Source of the DNA: an uncultured Sulfitobacter sp.
GTDB lineage: Bacteria; Pseudomonadota; Alphaproteobacteria; Rhodobacterales; Rhodobacteraceae
Assembly (NCBI RefSeq): GCF_947502895.1
Contig: NZ_CANNBM010000001.1
Coordinates: forward strand, 1,240,001-1,304,000
Direction of reading: 5' to 3'
DNA length: 64,000 nucleotides
Shown piece after piece: positions 17,768 to 26,178 of this stretch. Position 1 is the first letter of the stretch. The number at the start of each line of letters is the position of its first letter. The translations under genes and the position numbers were made by a program. A model generated the notes under the pieces. The model was not told the origin of the DNA and made no database searches. It was given only the letters and a program-made list of their open reading frames with translations.

Positions 17768-18021
17768 GCGGCCAGCAACGCGTCGAGCTTGCCTGCTTGC
17801 TCAAGTGCATACAGATCGTCGCAGCCGCCCACATGCACATCACCAACGAATATCTGCGGCACGGTACGGCCCCCGTTCGCACGCTGTATCATCTCGGGTT
17901 TGCGGTCGGGGTTGGCCAGCACATCAACCTCGGAAAAGCTGATCCCCTTCTGGTTCAACAAACGCTTGGCCGCATGGCAAAAGCCGCAGAGCGGGGACGT
18001 ATAGATTTCGACGGTGTTCAT
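17764..18021 (-). CDS. grxC: Glutaredoxin 3-type
   Basis: An 85-residue dithiol glutaredoxin. The active site C12-G-F-C15 follows EIYTSPL; TVPQIF and the glutathione-binding GGCDD are present. It reduces disulfides and glutathione adducts in the cytoplasm. I started at MNTVEIYT because AAGGA precedes it at good spacing; the upstream ATG would add seven residues (MLKKDHA) that no glutaredoxin needs. It lies between comF (36 bases) and the nitrilase (ATGA overlap). Confidence 0.93.
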   Translation of the reverse strand: MNTVEIYTSPLCGFCHAAKRLLNQKGISFSEVDVLANPDRKPEMIQRANGGRTVPQIFVGDVHVGGCDDLYALEQAGKLDALLAA

Positions 18022-18057
18022 GGCGTGGTCCTTTTTCAACATAAGTTGAGAAAGGAT

Positions 18058-18786
18058 TTAAGCGTCTTTGACCGCTCTTGCTAGGGTCAGCACACGAACG
18101 GAGCCTGACCCAGCAGCCTGACAGGCCTGCGTACATGCCATAAGGGTCGCACCAGTGGTCATGACATCGTCGATCAGCAGCACGGGCTTGCCCAACATCT
18201 GAGCGCCGCGTCGTGGATGGGGTTTGATTGCGTTGTCCAGCATTTTAAAGCGGGCCTCACGGCTCATCCCTTCCAGGGCGAGCGTGCGGCGGGTACGCAC
18301 CAACGCATCAGGGCACCACGGCAAATCCAGTTTTCGGGCAACCGATCTGGCCAGCAAGGCAGACTGGTTATAGCGGCGCTTCAGCAGACGTGACCAATGC
18401 AGGGGGACAGGCACTACAAGCGTGTCCGCGGCCAACGTTCCGCGCATCATATTCGCCATCCATAGGCCTGCAGGCTTGGCCATTTCCTGTCTGTCGCCGT
18501 GTTTGAGCGCCAGCACCAGCTTGCGACCGGTATTTTTGTAGACGAGGGCAGCACGGCCCTGCACCCAAGGCGGCGGCGCATTAAGGCAGGTGTCGCAATG
18601 ATGCACGTCACCCTGCCCGCCTGCTGTGAGCGGCACACCGCATCCATCACAAATCACGCCCCCCAGAAACGAAGTGTCGCGCCAACACGTACCGCAAAGA
18701 CCAAAATCACTTTCTACCGTGTCGCCACAGGTGATGCAGCGCGGCGGGTAAATCAGCGATACAGCTGTTTGAAGTTGCGCCAACAC
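18058..18786 (-). CDS. ComF-family phosphoribosyltransferase-like protein
   Basis: A 242-residue ComF/GntX-type protein. The N-terminal 70 residues have paired Cys motifs (CITCG, CGTCW, CDGCG, CDTC) likely to bind zinc, and the C-terminal half carries the PRPP-binding loop VLLIDDVMTTGAT of type I phosphoribosyltransferases. In competent bacteria ComF works in DNA uptake; in many others the role is unclear. First gene of the comF-grxC-nitrilase-marR unit, with only 17 bases between its start and that of the divergent methyltransferase. Confidence 0.9.
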   Translation of the reverse strand: MLAQLQTAVSLIYPPRCITCGDTVESDFGLCGTCWRDTSFLGGVICDGCGVPLTAGGQGDVHHCDTCLNAPPPWVQGRAALVYKNTGRKLVLALKHGDRQEMAKPAGLWMANMMRGTLAADTLVVPVPLHWSRLLKRRYNQSALLARSVARKLDLPWCPDALVRTRRTLALEGMSREARFKMLDNAIKPHPRRGAQMLGKPVLLIDDVMTTGATLMACTQACQAAGSGSVRVLTLARAVKDA

Positions 18787-18803
18787 CAGCCTATGTACCC
18801 CCT

Positions 18804-19616
18804 ATGACCAAACCGATGACAGACATCCGCGCTCTTGCAGCGCATCGCACCCGTGCCACCGCAGACGGCATGTTTCTGCACGAAGCCGCGTTGACCGAAC
18901 TTCAGGATCGTCTGGATATGGTTAACAAGTCGTTTACGGACGCAGCTTTGGTGACAGGCCACACCGGCTTTTGGGCGCACCATTATGCGGGCGCCAAGAT
19001 TGTTGCTGATGCGGAAACAATAGATCTTGCGCCGCAGTCCCATGATCTTGTGGCACATATGATGGCGCTACATTGGGCGAATGATCCCGTTGGGCAATTG
19101 ATCCAGTGCCGCCGTGCGTTGCGACCGGACGGCCTGTTCATCGCAGTCAGCTTTGGCGGGGACACTCTACAAGAACTCCGCCGTGCTTTGGGCGAAGCCG
19201 AAATCGCGGTAACGGGTGGCCTATCGCCCCGCATCGCCCCCTTGCCCGAATTGCGCGATCTGGGTGGATTGCTGCAACGGGCCGGATTTTCCCTGCCAGT
19301 AGCGGACACAACGACACTAACAGTTGAATATCGCGACATCTGGCACCTGATGCTCGATATCCGTGCAATGGGCGAAGCCAATGCGTTGGCGACACGTTTG
19401 CGCCAACCGACCCGGCGTGCGGTGTTTGATCATGCACAAGCTCTCTATGCGCATCACTTTGCCGCGCCCTCCGGAAGACTCCGCGCTAGCTTTGAGCTTC
19501 AGGTGCTGACAGGATGGGCACCGGATGCATCACAGCCACAGCCCCTGCGCCCGGGGTCGGCAAAAACACGGCTTGCCGATGCGCTGGGGATACCAGAAAA
19601 GCCCCTGCGCGATTGA
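18804..19616 (+). CDS. SAM-dependent methyltransferase (BioC/NDUFAF5-like)
   Basis: A 270-residue class I methyltransferase. The segment DLVAHMMALHWANDPVGQL followed by RRALRPDGLFIAV is typical of the alphaproteobacterial group related to BioC and to the mitochondrial complex I factor NDUFAF5. SAM motif I is degenerate (ALVTGHTGFWAHH), as is usual for this group. Position between comF and hemH agrees with a housekeeping rather than accessory gene. The precise substrate is not readable. Confidence 0.85.
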   Translation: MTKPMTDIRALAAHRTRATADGMFLHEAALTELQDRLDMVNKSFTDAALVTGHTGFWAHHYAGAKIVADAETIDLAPQSHDLVAHMMALHWANDPVGQLIQCRRALRPDGLFIAVSFGGDTLQELRRALGEAEIAVTGGLSPRIAPLPELRDLGGLLQRAGFSLPVADTTTLTVEYRDIWHLMLDIRAMGEANALATRLRQPTRRAVFDHAQALYAHHFAAPSGRLRASFELQVLTGWAPDASQPQPLRPGSAKTRLADALGIPEKPLRD

Positions 19617-19667
19617 CCCCAAGCAAAATCTATCTATGTGAAGGCCTACACCATGCAGGACAGTCCG

Positions 19668-20732
19668 ATGAAAGATACGCACGCCGCCGAGACAGCCAAA
19701 TGCCCGATCCACGCTGATGCTGATCACCCACCAGTACCACAGCCCAAGATCGGCGTGCTTGTCGGCAACCTAGGAACGCCTGACAATTATGACTATTGGT
19801 CTATGCGCCGCTATCTGGGTGAATTCCTGTCGGACCGCCGTGTGATCGACTATTCCCCGTGGCTTTGGCAACCGCTGCTCCAACTGGTGATCCTGACAAA
19901 GCGTCCGTTTACCTCTGGGGCCGCCTATAAGTCGATCTGGAACGAAGCAGACGGCGAAAGCCCCTTGATGACAATCACCAAGGCGCAGACAGTCAAGATC
20001 GCGGCCGAGATGAAGAAGGCATATGGCGATGAGGTGATGGTCGATTTCTGTATGCGCTACGGAAATCCCTCCACGCAAAGCAAAGTTGAAAAGCTGGTCA
20101 AAGCCGGATGTCAGAAGATTTTGTTCTTTCCGCTCTATCCACACTACGCAGGTGCAACATCGGCCACTGCCTGTGATAAGTTCTTTGAGGCGCTGGGGAA
20201 GGAAAAATGGCAGCCTGCAAGCCGTACCGTGCAGCCCTATTTTGACCGCCCCGATTACATCGACGCATTGGCAAAATCCATCGAAGCAAAATACGCCGAG
20301 CTTGATACGCGGCCCGATATCCTTGTGTGTTCCTATCACGGCGTACCGAAGCGTTACCTGATGGAGGGCGATCCCTACCATTGCCAATGTCAGAAAACCA
20401 CGCGTCTGCTGAAAGAGCGGCTGGGTTGGGACGACACAGAGATCAAGACAACCTTCCAGTCGAAATTCGGCCCGGAAGAATGGTTGCAGCCCTATACTGT
20501 AGAAGAAGTCGCACGTCTGGCCGAGCAGGGCAAAAAGAACATCGCCGTTTGCGCGCCTGCATTCTCGGCTGACTGCATCGAAACGCTTGAGGAGATCAAC
20601 GAAGAGATTTTCGAGAGCTTCGAAGAGGCAGGTGGCGAACACTTCACCTATATCCCGTGCCTCAACGACGATGACGCACATATTGATGCGCTGTCGAATA
20701 TCATCCGCGATAATTTGAAAGGCTGGATCTAG
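19668..20732 (+). CDS. hemH: Ferrochelatase
   Basis: A 354-residue ferrochelatase inserting Fe2+ into protoporphyrin IX, the last step of haem synthesis. Clear motifs: LVGNLGTPDNYDYWSMRRYL, FPLYPHYAG, the catalytic His in SYHGVPKRYL and the acidic SADCIETLEEI. Three starts are in frame (GTG 19638, ATG 19653, ATG 19668); I chose the last because AGGA lies eight bases ahead, but 19653 is also reasonable. It ends before a strong bidirectional terminator. hemJ, which makes its substrate, is at 57 kb and hemW at 49-50 kb. Confidence 0.95.
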   Translation: MKDTHAAETAKCPIHADADHPPVPQPKIGVLVGNLGTPDNYDYWSMRRYLGEFLSDRRVIDYSPWLWQPLLQLVILTKRPFTSGAAYKSIWNEADGESPLMTITKAQTVKIAAEMKKAYGDEVMVDFCMRYGNPSTQSKVEKLVKAGCQKILFFPLYPHYAGATSATACDKFFEALGKEKWQPASRTVQPYFDRPDYIDALAKSIEAKYAELDTRPDILVCSYHGVPKRYLMEGDPYHCQCQKTTRLLKERLGWDDTEIKTTFQSKFGPEEWLQPYTVEEVARLAEQGKKNIAVCAPAFSADCIETLEEINEEIFESFEEAGGEHFTYIPCLNDDDAHIDALSNIIRDNLKGWI

Positions 20733-20793
20733 GTCCACCTACCTCGATGCGGTCGATTAGCGCCGCCTCTCACAATCCGATAGCTAGAACAGA

Positions 20794-20822
20794 AAAAAGG
20801 CGGTGCACTGCACCGCCTTTTT
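20794..20822. terminator. Bidirectional terminator between hemH and the 59-residue gene
   Basis: AAAAAGGCGGTGC / GCACCGCCTTTTT with a 3-base loop (20807-20809): a 13-bp perfect stem with A-run and T-run ends. It serves hemH on the plus strand and the small exported protein on the minus strand. Confidence 0.9.
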
Positions 20823-20844
20823 CATATCAGTCATAGACCGAAAT

Positions 20845-21024
20845 TTAGTCAGCCAGAGCTGCAGCAACCAGAACCAAAAGCAGGATTGGAACCAGAACGC
20901 CAGCGGAAGAGCTGGATGCTTCTTCAATGATAACCGGTGCTTCGATGATCGGATCTGCCAGCGAGCCAGCGGAAGCGGAAGAAGCAGCAGCTGTCAGAGC
21001 AGCAGCGAGAACGAGTTTTTTCAT
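20845..21024 (-). CDS. 59-residue exported or membrane-bound small protein
   Basis: A short ORF with GGAGG eight bases before its ATG and a strong terminator just after it. It begins MKKLVLAAALTAAASSASAG, a textbook signal peptide with cleavage at about residue 19. An acidic, Pro/Ile-rich middle follows (DPIIEAPVIIEE), then a Ser stretch, then a C-terminal hydrophobic helix (about 42-57, VLVPILLLVLVAAAL) ending in AD. The mature form would be about 40 residues: a short periplasmic acidic patch and one membrane segment. Function unknown; I recall similar proteins beside hemH in related bacteria. Confidence 0.82.
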   Translation of the reverse strand: MKKLVLAAALTAAASSASAGSLADPIIEAPVIIEEASSSSAGVLVPILLLVLVAAALAD

Positions 21025-21169
21025 AGTAAATAACCTCCAGAAGATGGCGCGCCACGATTCTCAGCATGAAACGCGCCTAAGACTTACCTCGTGATATTTC
21101 GTAAATAGCATCTGCGCGTTGATTGGAACAGACATTCACTCCACACTCACGAGTATCAACAAAATGTCG

Positions 21170-21784
21170 TCAAATTAGCAACACCTGAGTGCCTACTTTG
21201 GCTTTGCCAAACAATTCGGCAATATGCTCGTTATAGAGGCCGATGCACCCGTTTGATGAACGACGCCCGATTTTGCGCGTGTCATGGGTGCCGTGAATCC
21301 GGTAGTAGGTCCAGCTGAGATACAGCGCATGAGTACCCAACGGATTGTCAGGGCCAGGGCCGATAAACTTGGGCCACTCCGGGTTCCGCTCTAGCATCGA
21401 AGGGGTCGGCCGCCAGCTGGGGCCTTCGACTTTGCGTGTCACCTGCGTGCGACCACGGCGGGTCAGCTCTTGGGTCAGCGGCACACTGGAGGGGTACAAT
21501 TTGTACTCGCTTTGATCTTCGGACCAGAAATGAACAGCGCGGCTATCAATATCTACAAGGATCGCACCGTTCTTTGTATTGCTGAAATACGGCTGCCAGT
21601 TAAGCGTGCGAAAGCTGGAGATATTGCGACGGACGACTTCGGTCAGGTCGCGCTCTGTCTCGGTTGTTGTTTGGCTGTTCACATCCGCGCCCGTGGTCTG
21701 TGCGATTGCGGGTGCGGCCAGCATAGCGGCGCTCCCTGCAAGGAACCCGCGGCGGGTGTTCATTTTGAAAGTATGGTCTGACAT
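21170..21784 (-). CDS. L,D-transpeptidase (YkuD domain), exported
   Basis: A 204-residue cell-wall enzyme. The start MSDHTFKMNTRRGF gives a twin-arginine-type signal (RRGFLAGSAAMLAAPAIA); an upstream in-frame start would bury it. The YkuD active-site block is complete: IHGTHDTRKIGRRSSNGCIG near residues 170-190, with catalytic Cys in SNGCIGL. Such enzymes form 3-3 peptidoglycan cross-links or attach proteins to peptidoglycan. It is divergent from the CAP-domain lipoprotein gene, about 160 bases away, and a second L,D-transpeptidase lies 0.7 kb beyond. Confidence 0.92.
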   Translation of the reverse strand: MSDHTFKMNTRRGFLAGSAAMLAAPAIAQTTGADVNSQTTTETERDLTEVVRRNISSFRTLNWQPYFSNTKNGAILVDIDSRAVHFWSEDQSEYKLYPSSVPLTQELTRRGRTQVTRKVEGPSWRPTPSMLERNPEWPKFIGPGPDNPLGTHALYLSWTYYRIHGTHDTRKIGRRSSNGCIGLYNEHIAELFGKAKVGTQVLLI

Positions 21785-21947
21785 TTCATGTCTCCGGCTA
21801 AAAAAGCTCATATCAGTCATATATTGCGCCAAAGACACGTTTTCAAATCAAACCCGTGTGACATGGGCGGTTCACTGCGAAGTGTATTTGAAGTGTTGCA
21901 CCTCAGCATGTATGGCTCACCCACACATTTAGGCTTGGAGTAGCGTA

Positions 21948-22457
21948 ATGATCCGTCTTTTCACCGTTCTAATGGTTGCTGTACTGGGCCTCGCGGCCTG
22001 CCAGCCTGCTGGTCCGTCGGTCGGCGCGGACGGCCGCCCGATCGCCACGGCCTACAAGATCAGCCAGCGCGAAGCGGGGAAAATCCCGTTCCGTATGCTG
22101 GATTCGGTTAACACGCTGCGCACATCATCTGCACTTCCTCCGGTTGAGCTTGATTCCCAACTGACAGCCGCCGCCGCGACACACTCACGAGACATGCAGG
22201 TACAAAACCGTCCATGGCACTTCGGATCGGACGGCTCGTCGCCCGTTGATCGTGTTCGCCGTGTGGGGTTTGCGGGTCCTCTTGTAGGCGAAGTGATCTC
22301 GGAAACGTACGAGTCAGAGCTTGAAACACTTGGAGCGTGGATGTCGCAGCCCGATACGCGACGGATCATCATGTCACCCGATGCGCGTAAAATGGGGTTT
22401 TCCTGGTATCAGGAAGAAAATGGTAAAATCTGGTGGACGCTTGTGATGGGCGGCTAA
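21948..22457 (+). CDS. CAP/SCP-domain lipoprotein
   Basis: A 169-residue protein. Residues 1-18 form a lipoprotein signal with lipobox LAAC, so Cys18 is the likely lipidated residue. A CAP (SCP/PR-1) domain occupies about 40-168: LTAAAATHSRDMQVQNRPWHFG has the His-containing first helix, and WWTLVMG ends the last strand. Bacterial CAP proteins are extracellular or periplasmic and mostly uncharacterised. A GGAG site precedes the ATG. It lies between two L,D-transpeptidase genes on the other strand and converges on the second with 16 bases between stops. Confidence 0.87.
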   Translation: MIRLFTVLMVAVLGLAACQPAGPSVGADGRPIATAYKISQREAGKIPFRMLDSVNTLRTSSALPPVELDSQLTAAAATHSRDMQVQNRPWHFGSDGSSPVDRVRRVGFAGPLVGEVISETYESELETLGAWMSQPDTRRIIMSPDARKMGFSWYQEENGKIWWTLVMGG

Positions 22458-22473
22458 GCCGCCCGAACTGCAC

Positions 22474-22971
22474 TTACGGGTTTATGGCAATCGGCGTGCC
22501 ATCCTGAACCATAGCGTAGATACGCTCCATCTCTTTGTTGCTCACAGCAATGCAGCCCCATGTCCAATCACCCTTGTCCAAACGCATGGGGTGACGTTGA
22601 CCATGAATAAAGATCTCACCACCAGGTGATTTACCCATCGCACGGGCCACGCGAATATCTTCAGCGTTGGGATAAGAAATACCAAGCGACAGATGAAAGC
22701 GGCTGTTAGGGTTGCGGCGATCAATACGGTAGATGCCTTCGGGCGTTTTACCATCGCCTTCAATCTGCTTATGCCCTTCAGGCGCAAATCCTAGAAAAAT
22801 GTCGTATTCTTTCAGCACGCGCTCTTTATTGAGCAGGTACATTTTTCTATCGCCCTTATTGACGACGATGCCCGTGACATCAGGGCCATTGTACCGCTTG
22901 AATTTACTGGGGGTACATGCCCCAAGAGTCGCAACTGCTGCGCCACCCAATATCAGATGTCTACGTTTCAT
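22474..22971 (-). CDS. L,D-transpeptidase lipoprotein
   Basis: A 165-residue YkuD-domain protein. The N-terminus (MKRRHLILGGAAVATLGAC) combines a basic start with lipobox LGAC, so Cys19 is probably lipidated. The catalytic block FIHGQRHPMRLDKGDWTWG, then CIAVSN, contains the conserved His, Gly and nucleophilic Cys. The DWTWGC form is that of ErfK/YafK-type enzymes and differs from the neighbour at 21.2-21.8 kb, so these are not recent duplicates. Role in peptidoglycan cross-linking or hydrolysis is inferred. Confidence 0.92.
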   Translation of the reverse strand: MKRRHLILGGAAVATLGACTPSKFKRYNGPDVTGIVVNKGDRKMYLLNKERVLKEYDIFLGFAPEGHKQIEGDGKTPEGIYRIDRRNPNSRFHLSLGISYPNAEDIRVARAMGKSPGGEIFIHGQRHPMRLDKGDWTWGCIAVSNKEMERIYAMVQDGTPIAINP

Positions 22972-23088
22972 ATGCCTGCTGCCCTATCCGTTGTCGGATC
23001 ATTATTGCTTACAGCATAACAAGTTTGACGCGCTTCACAAAGACGTCAATTTGTAATTTTTCGTGATCATGGGCATTTTTTCGCAGAG

Positions 23089-24306
23089 TTATGAGCGGGA
23101 CAGCTGCGCGGCAAGTTCCACATGCGACGACCAGCGGAATTGATCCACTGGCTGCACCCAATCCAGCGTGAAACCGCCCGCAACCATTTGGGCAACATCA
23201 CGGGCAAAGGTCACAGGGTTACACGACACATACGCGATGCGCTTTATGTCGCTTCGGATCAACTCGGCTGTCTGTGCTTCGGCACCTGCGCGGGGCGGGT
23301 CCATAACCACGGCGTCAAATTTCCTGAACTCATCAGGCAGTAATGGACGACGGTAAAGATCACGCGCCACATGGCTTACAGTCTTGAGGCCCTTGGCCAT
23401 GCGCCAGCCTTTGTCCATGGCCTCCAACATCTCGCGCTCCCCTTCAACGGCGAATACCTCGGCGTGTTCGGCCAGCGGCAGGGTGAATGTGCCGCAGCCT
23501 GCAAACAGGTCAACAATGCGCTTGGCCCCAGCAACAGTCTCTTGCACAGCGGCCAGCAATTGCGCCTCACCATGGGCAGTGGCTTGCATAAACGCACCCG
23601 GAGGCGGACATACATCGGCCTTGCCAAAGCGTTGCACCGGGGGTGCGCGTTGGGCAATCACTTCGTCTTCCCACGTCAGGCGGGCAAACCCACGGCTTTC
23701 ACACAACCCCGCGAGCGTGATCCGCAGCGGGCCGTCCAGAGGCTTGCCGCCGCTGGCCTGCACGTCCAAACCCCGCGGCGAGGTCGTCACTGTCACAGCC
23801 AGCGTGGCTTTGCGGCTGCCGCCCAGCTCTGCCAGGCTTTCGGCGATCTCACGCGCGGCCAGAAGAGCAGGTTCAACCAGTTGGCAATCGGGAATCTCGA
23901 TAACGGTGCCAGAGGCGCGTCCGTGAAACCCAGACATTGTCCCCTTTTTCGTACGGCGCGCCGCAAATGTCGCACGGCGGCGGGATTGGGCGGGCGAAGT
24001 GAGGATCGGCCTGATCTCGGTGCGGATGCCCTGCGCCGCCAAAGCCTGCGCAATCACATCGGTTTTCCACGCAGCAACAAGCGGGTCAGAGGCATGTTGC
24101 AACTGGCAACCGCCACAAGCTTTGAAATGACGACAGGGCGGCGCCACCCGTTCCTCGGACGGAGTGATGATTTTCACATCACTCAGCGTTGATCCATCCA
24201 GTGTACCTGTGACGATCTCTCCGGGGAGGGTCATGGGGGCAAAGACGGGGCCTTCGGCGATACCGTCGCCATAAAGGCCAAGGCGTGTGATTTTATACTC
24301 TGTCAT
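23089..24306 (-). CDS. RNA m5U methyltransferase, RumA/RlmCD family
   Basis: A 405-residue SAM-dependent uracil-C5 RNA methyltransferase. An N-terminal TRAM-like barrel (1-50) is followed by the iron-sulphur Cys set (C58, C64, C67 in CRHFKACGGC, with a fourth Cys in EIPDCQL). The SAM motif VDLFAGCGTFTLPLA and the catalytic YVSCNPVTFARD are in the C-terminal half. The target is probably U1939 or U747 of 23S rRNA by family knowledge, but tRNA cannot be excluded. It is separated from the ABC exporter genes upstream by about 40 bases. Confidence 0.92.
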   Translation of the reverse strand: MTEYKITRLGLYGDGIAEGPVFAPMTLPGEIVTGTLDGSTLSDVKIITPSEERVAPPCRHFKACGGCQLQHASDPLVAAWKTDVIAQALAAQGIRTEIRPILTSPAQSRRRATFAARRTKKGTMSGFHGRASGTVIEIPDCQLVEPALLAAREIAESLAELGGSRKATLAVTVTTSPRGLDVQASGGKPLDGPLRITLAGLCESRGFARLTWEDEVIAQRAPPVQRFGKADVCPPPGAFMQATAHGEAQLLAAVQETVAGAKRIVDLFAGCGTFTLPLAEHAEVFAVEGEREMLEAMDKGWRMAKGLKTVSHVARDLYRRPLLPDEFRKFDAVVMDPPRAGAEAQTAELIRSDIKRIAYVSCNPVTFARDVAQMVAGGFTLDWVQPVDQFRWSSHVELAAQLSRS

Positions 24307-24345
24307 ACCCCCGCCATAGCGCCGCGCGTTAACCCGCGCCAGCCC

Positions 24346-26178
24346 CTATTCTGCGGCTTTGATATCCAGAAAGCCGCCTGACTGCCGCTCCCAATAGCCG
24401 GCGTAAAGACCACCTTGGGCCAACAGCGCCTCATGCGTGCCAGTCTCAACAATGCGGCCACCCGCCAGAACGACGATCCTGTCCATCTCCCGCAACGTGG
24501 ATAGACGGTGCGCAATCGCCATCACGGTCTTACCCTGCATCACCCGCTCCAGCGCGCTCTGGATCGAGGCTTCGACCTCGCTGTCCAACGCACTTGTCGC
24601 CTCATCCAGCACCAGAATAGGCGCATCTTTGAGAATGGCACGCGCCAAAGCGATCCTCTGGCGTTGCCCACCGGATAGCTTCACGCCGCGCTCGCCCAGA
24701 TGTGCGTCATACCCTGTGCGGCCTTTGTGATCCTCAAGCTCAAGAATGAACTCATGTGCCTCGGCTTTTCTCGCCGCCTCTATCATCTCGTCTTCAGTCG
24801 CATCAGGACGGCCATACATGATGTTATCGCGGGCTGAGCGGTTGAACATCGCAGTTTCCTGCGTGACCATCGCGATGGACCGACGCAGGCTTTCCTGTGT
24901 CACATCACGGATGTCTTGACCGTCGATTACAATCCTGCCCTTTTCGGCCTCATATAGCCTTAGCATCAGCGCAACGAGTGTCGATTTACCCGCACCCGAT
25001 GCCCCGACCACGCCCAATTTCTCACCTGCGGCAATGGTCAGATCGATCTGCTCGATCCCGCCATTTTCACGGCCATAGTTAAACTGCAAACCATCGAATT
25101 TGACCTCGCCCTCTTCGGCAACCAAGGCGGGGGCGCCTTCGGCGTTTTCCAGCCTTGTGCGCGGGGTCAAGGTACGCATCCCGTCCTCTACCTCACCAAT
25201 ATTCGAATAGATCGCCATAAGCGTGAAGCTGACCCAGCCCGTCATTTGCGCGATCCGGATCGAAATCGCACCCGCTGCCGCAATGTCACCCGCACTGGCC
25301 ATATCGCGCTGCCACAGAAATACTGTCGCACCAATCAGCAGCACAGGCAGGATGCCAGCAAGGCTCATCAGCGCAAAGCGAAAGCCAGCGGCGAGATATC
25401 CGAACTCAAGCGAACGGTTGCGAAAGCTGCCCATCGCATCCAATGCCGCGCGGTCCTCATAATCGTCATGGGCGAAAAGTTTGACTGTCTTGATGTTGGT
25501 AATTGTGTCAACCACCTGCCCCGACACCAGCGATCGCGCACCCGCACGCGCGGCAGAGCGTGCGCGAATGCGTGGCAAGAACCAATTGATCAGCGCGAAA
25601 TAAAGCACCAGCCAAACAGCAAGCCCCACAGCAACCCAACCGTTGATCGCCGTCAGCAGCAGCACTGACCCCACCAGCGACGCCAGCGCAAAGGCCACCA
25701 CATTAATCATCTCCGACGCGACATCCGTCACGGCACGCGCGGCCTGCATCTGCTTTTGCGCGATACGGCCCGCAAAATCATCGTCAAAGAAAGTCACGTT
25801 CTGACCCAGCGACCAACGATGCAGGCGCGACAACACCAAAGGGTTCACGTTGGGCTGCACAATAATCGCGTTAGACGCAGCAGAGAGACCAAAGAACAAC
25901 GGCCGCGCAACCAGGAAAAACCCGATAGCCACCGCAATCATCGCAGTGTTCTGACCGTCAAAAAATGCATCCGGTCCACTCGCGACGGCGGCATCAATCA
26001 CCCAACCAAGGATCAAGGCTGTGCCCGCCTCCAGCGCGCCAGCGACTGCGGACAACGCCGCCGCCAACCACAATGCGGGCCATGCCCCCGAGAGGCACCA
26101 GCGCATGAAGGCACCCAATGTTTGCGGGGGGGGCCCGTCAGCGGGGCGAAAAGGATTGATCCAGTCTCCGATATTCAC
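24346..26178 (-). CDS. ABC exporter, fused membrane and ATPase domains (second subunit)
   Basis: A 610-residue type IV ABC exporter: about six transmembrane helices (roughly 30-330), then an ATPase domain with Walker A GASGAGKST, signature LSGGQRQRIALA, Walker B ILVLDEATSALDSE and the switch His in AIAHRLST. The start overlaps the stop of the preceding ABC gene (ATGA), so the two are coupled and probably form a heterodimer. The catalytic residues appear intact in both. Related pairs are annotated as multidrug or lipid exporters; the substrate is not known. Confidence 0.93.
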   Translation of the reverse strand: MNIGDWINPFRPADGPPPQTLGAFMRWCLSGAWPALWLAAALSAVAGALEAGTALILGWVIDAAVASGPDAFFDGQNTAMIAVAIGFFLVARPLFFGLSAASNAIIVQPNVNPLVLSRLHRWSLGQNVTFFDDDFAGRIAQKQMQAARAVTDVASEMINVVAFALASLVGSVLLLTAINGWVAVGLAVWLVLYFALINWFLPRIRARSAARAGARSLVSGQVVDTITNIKTVKLFAHDDYEDRAALDAMGSFRNRSLEFGYLAAGFRFALMSLAGILPVLLIGATVFLWQRDMASAGDIAAAGAISIRIAQMTGWVSFTLMAIYSNIGEVEDGMRTLTPRTRLENAEGAPALVAEEGEVKFDGLQFNYGRENGGIEQIDLTIAAGEKLGVVGASGAGKSTLVALMLRLYEAEKGRIVIDGQDIRDVTQESLRRSIAMVTQETAMFNRSARDNIMYGRPDATEDEMIEAARKAEAHEFILELEDHKGRTGYDAHLGERGVKLSGGQRQRIALARAILKDAPILVLDEATSALDSEVEASIQSALERVMQGKTVMAIAHRLSTLREMDRIVVLAGGRIVETGTHEALLAQGGLYAGYWERQSGGFLDIKAAE

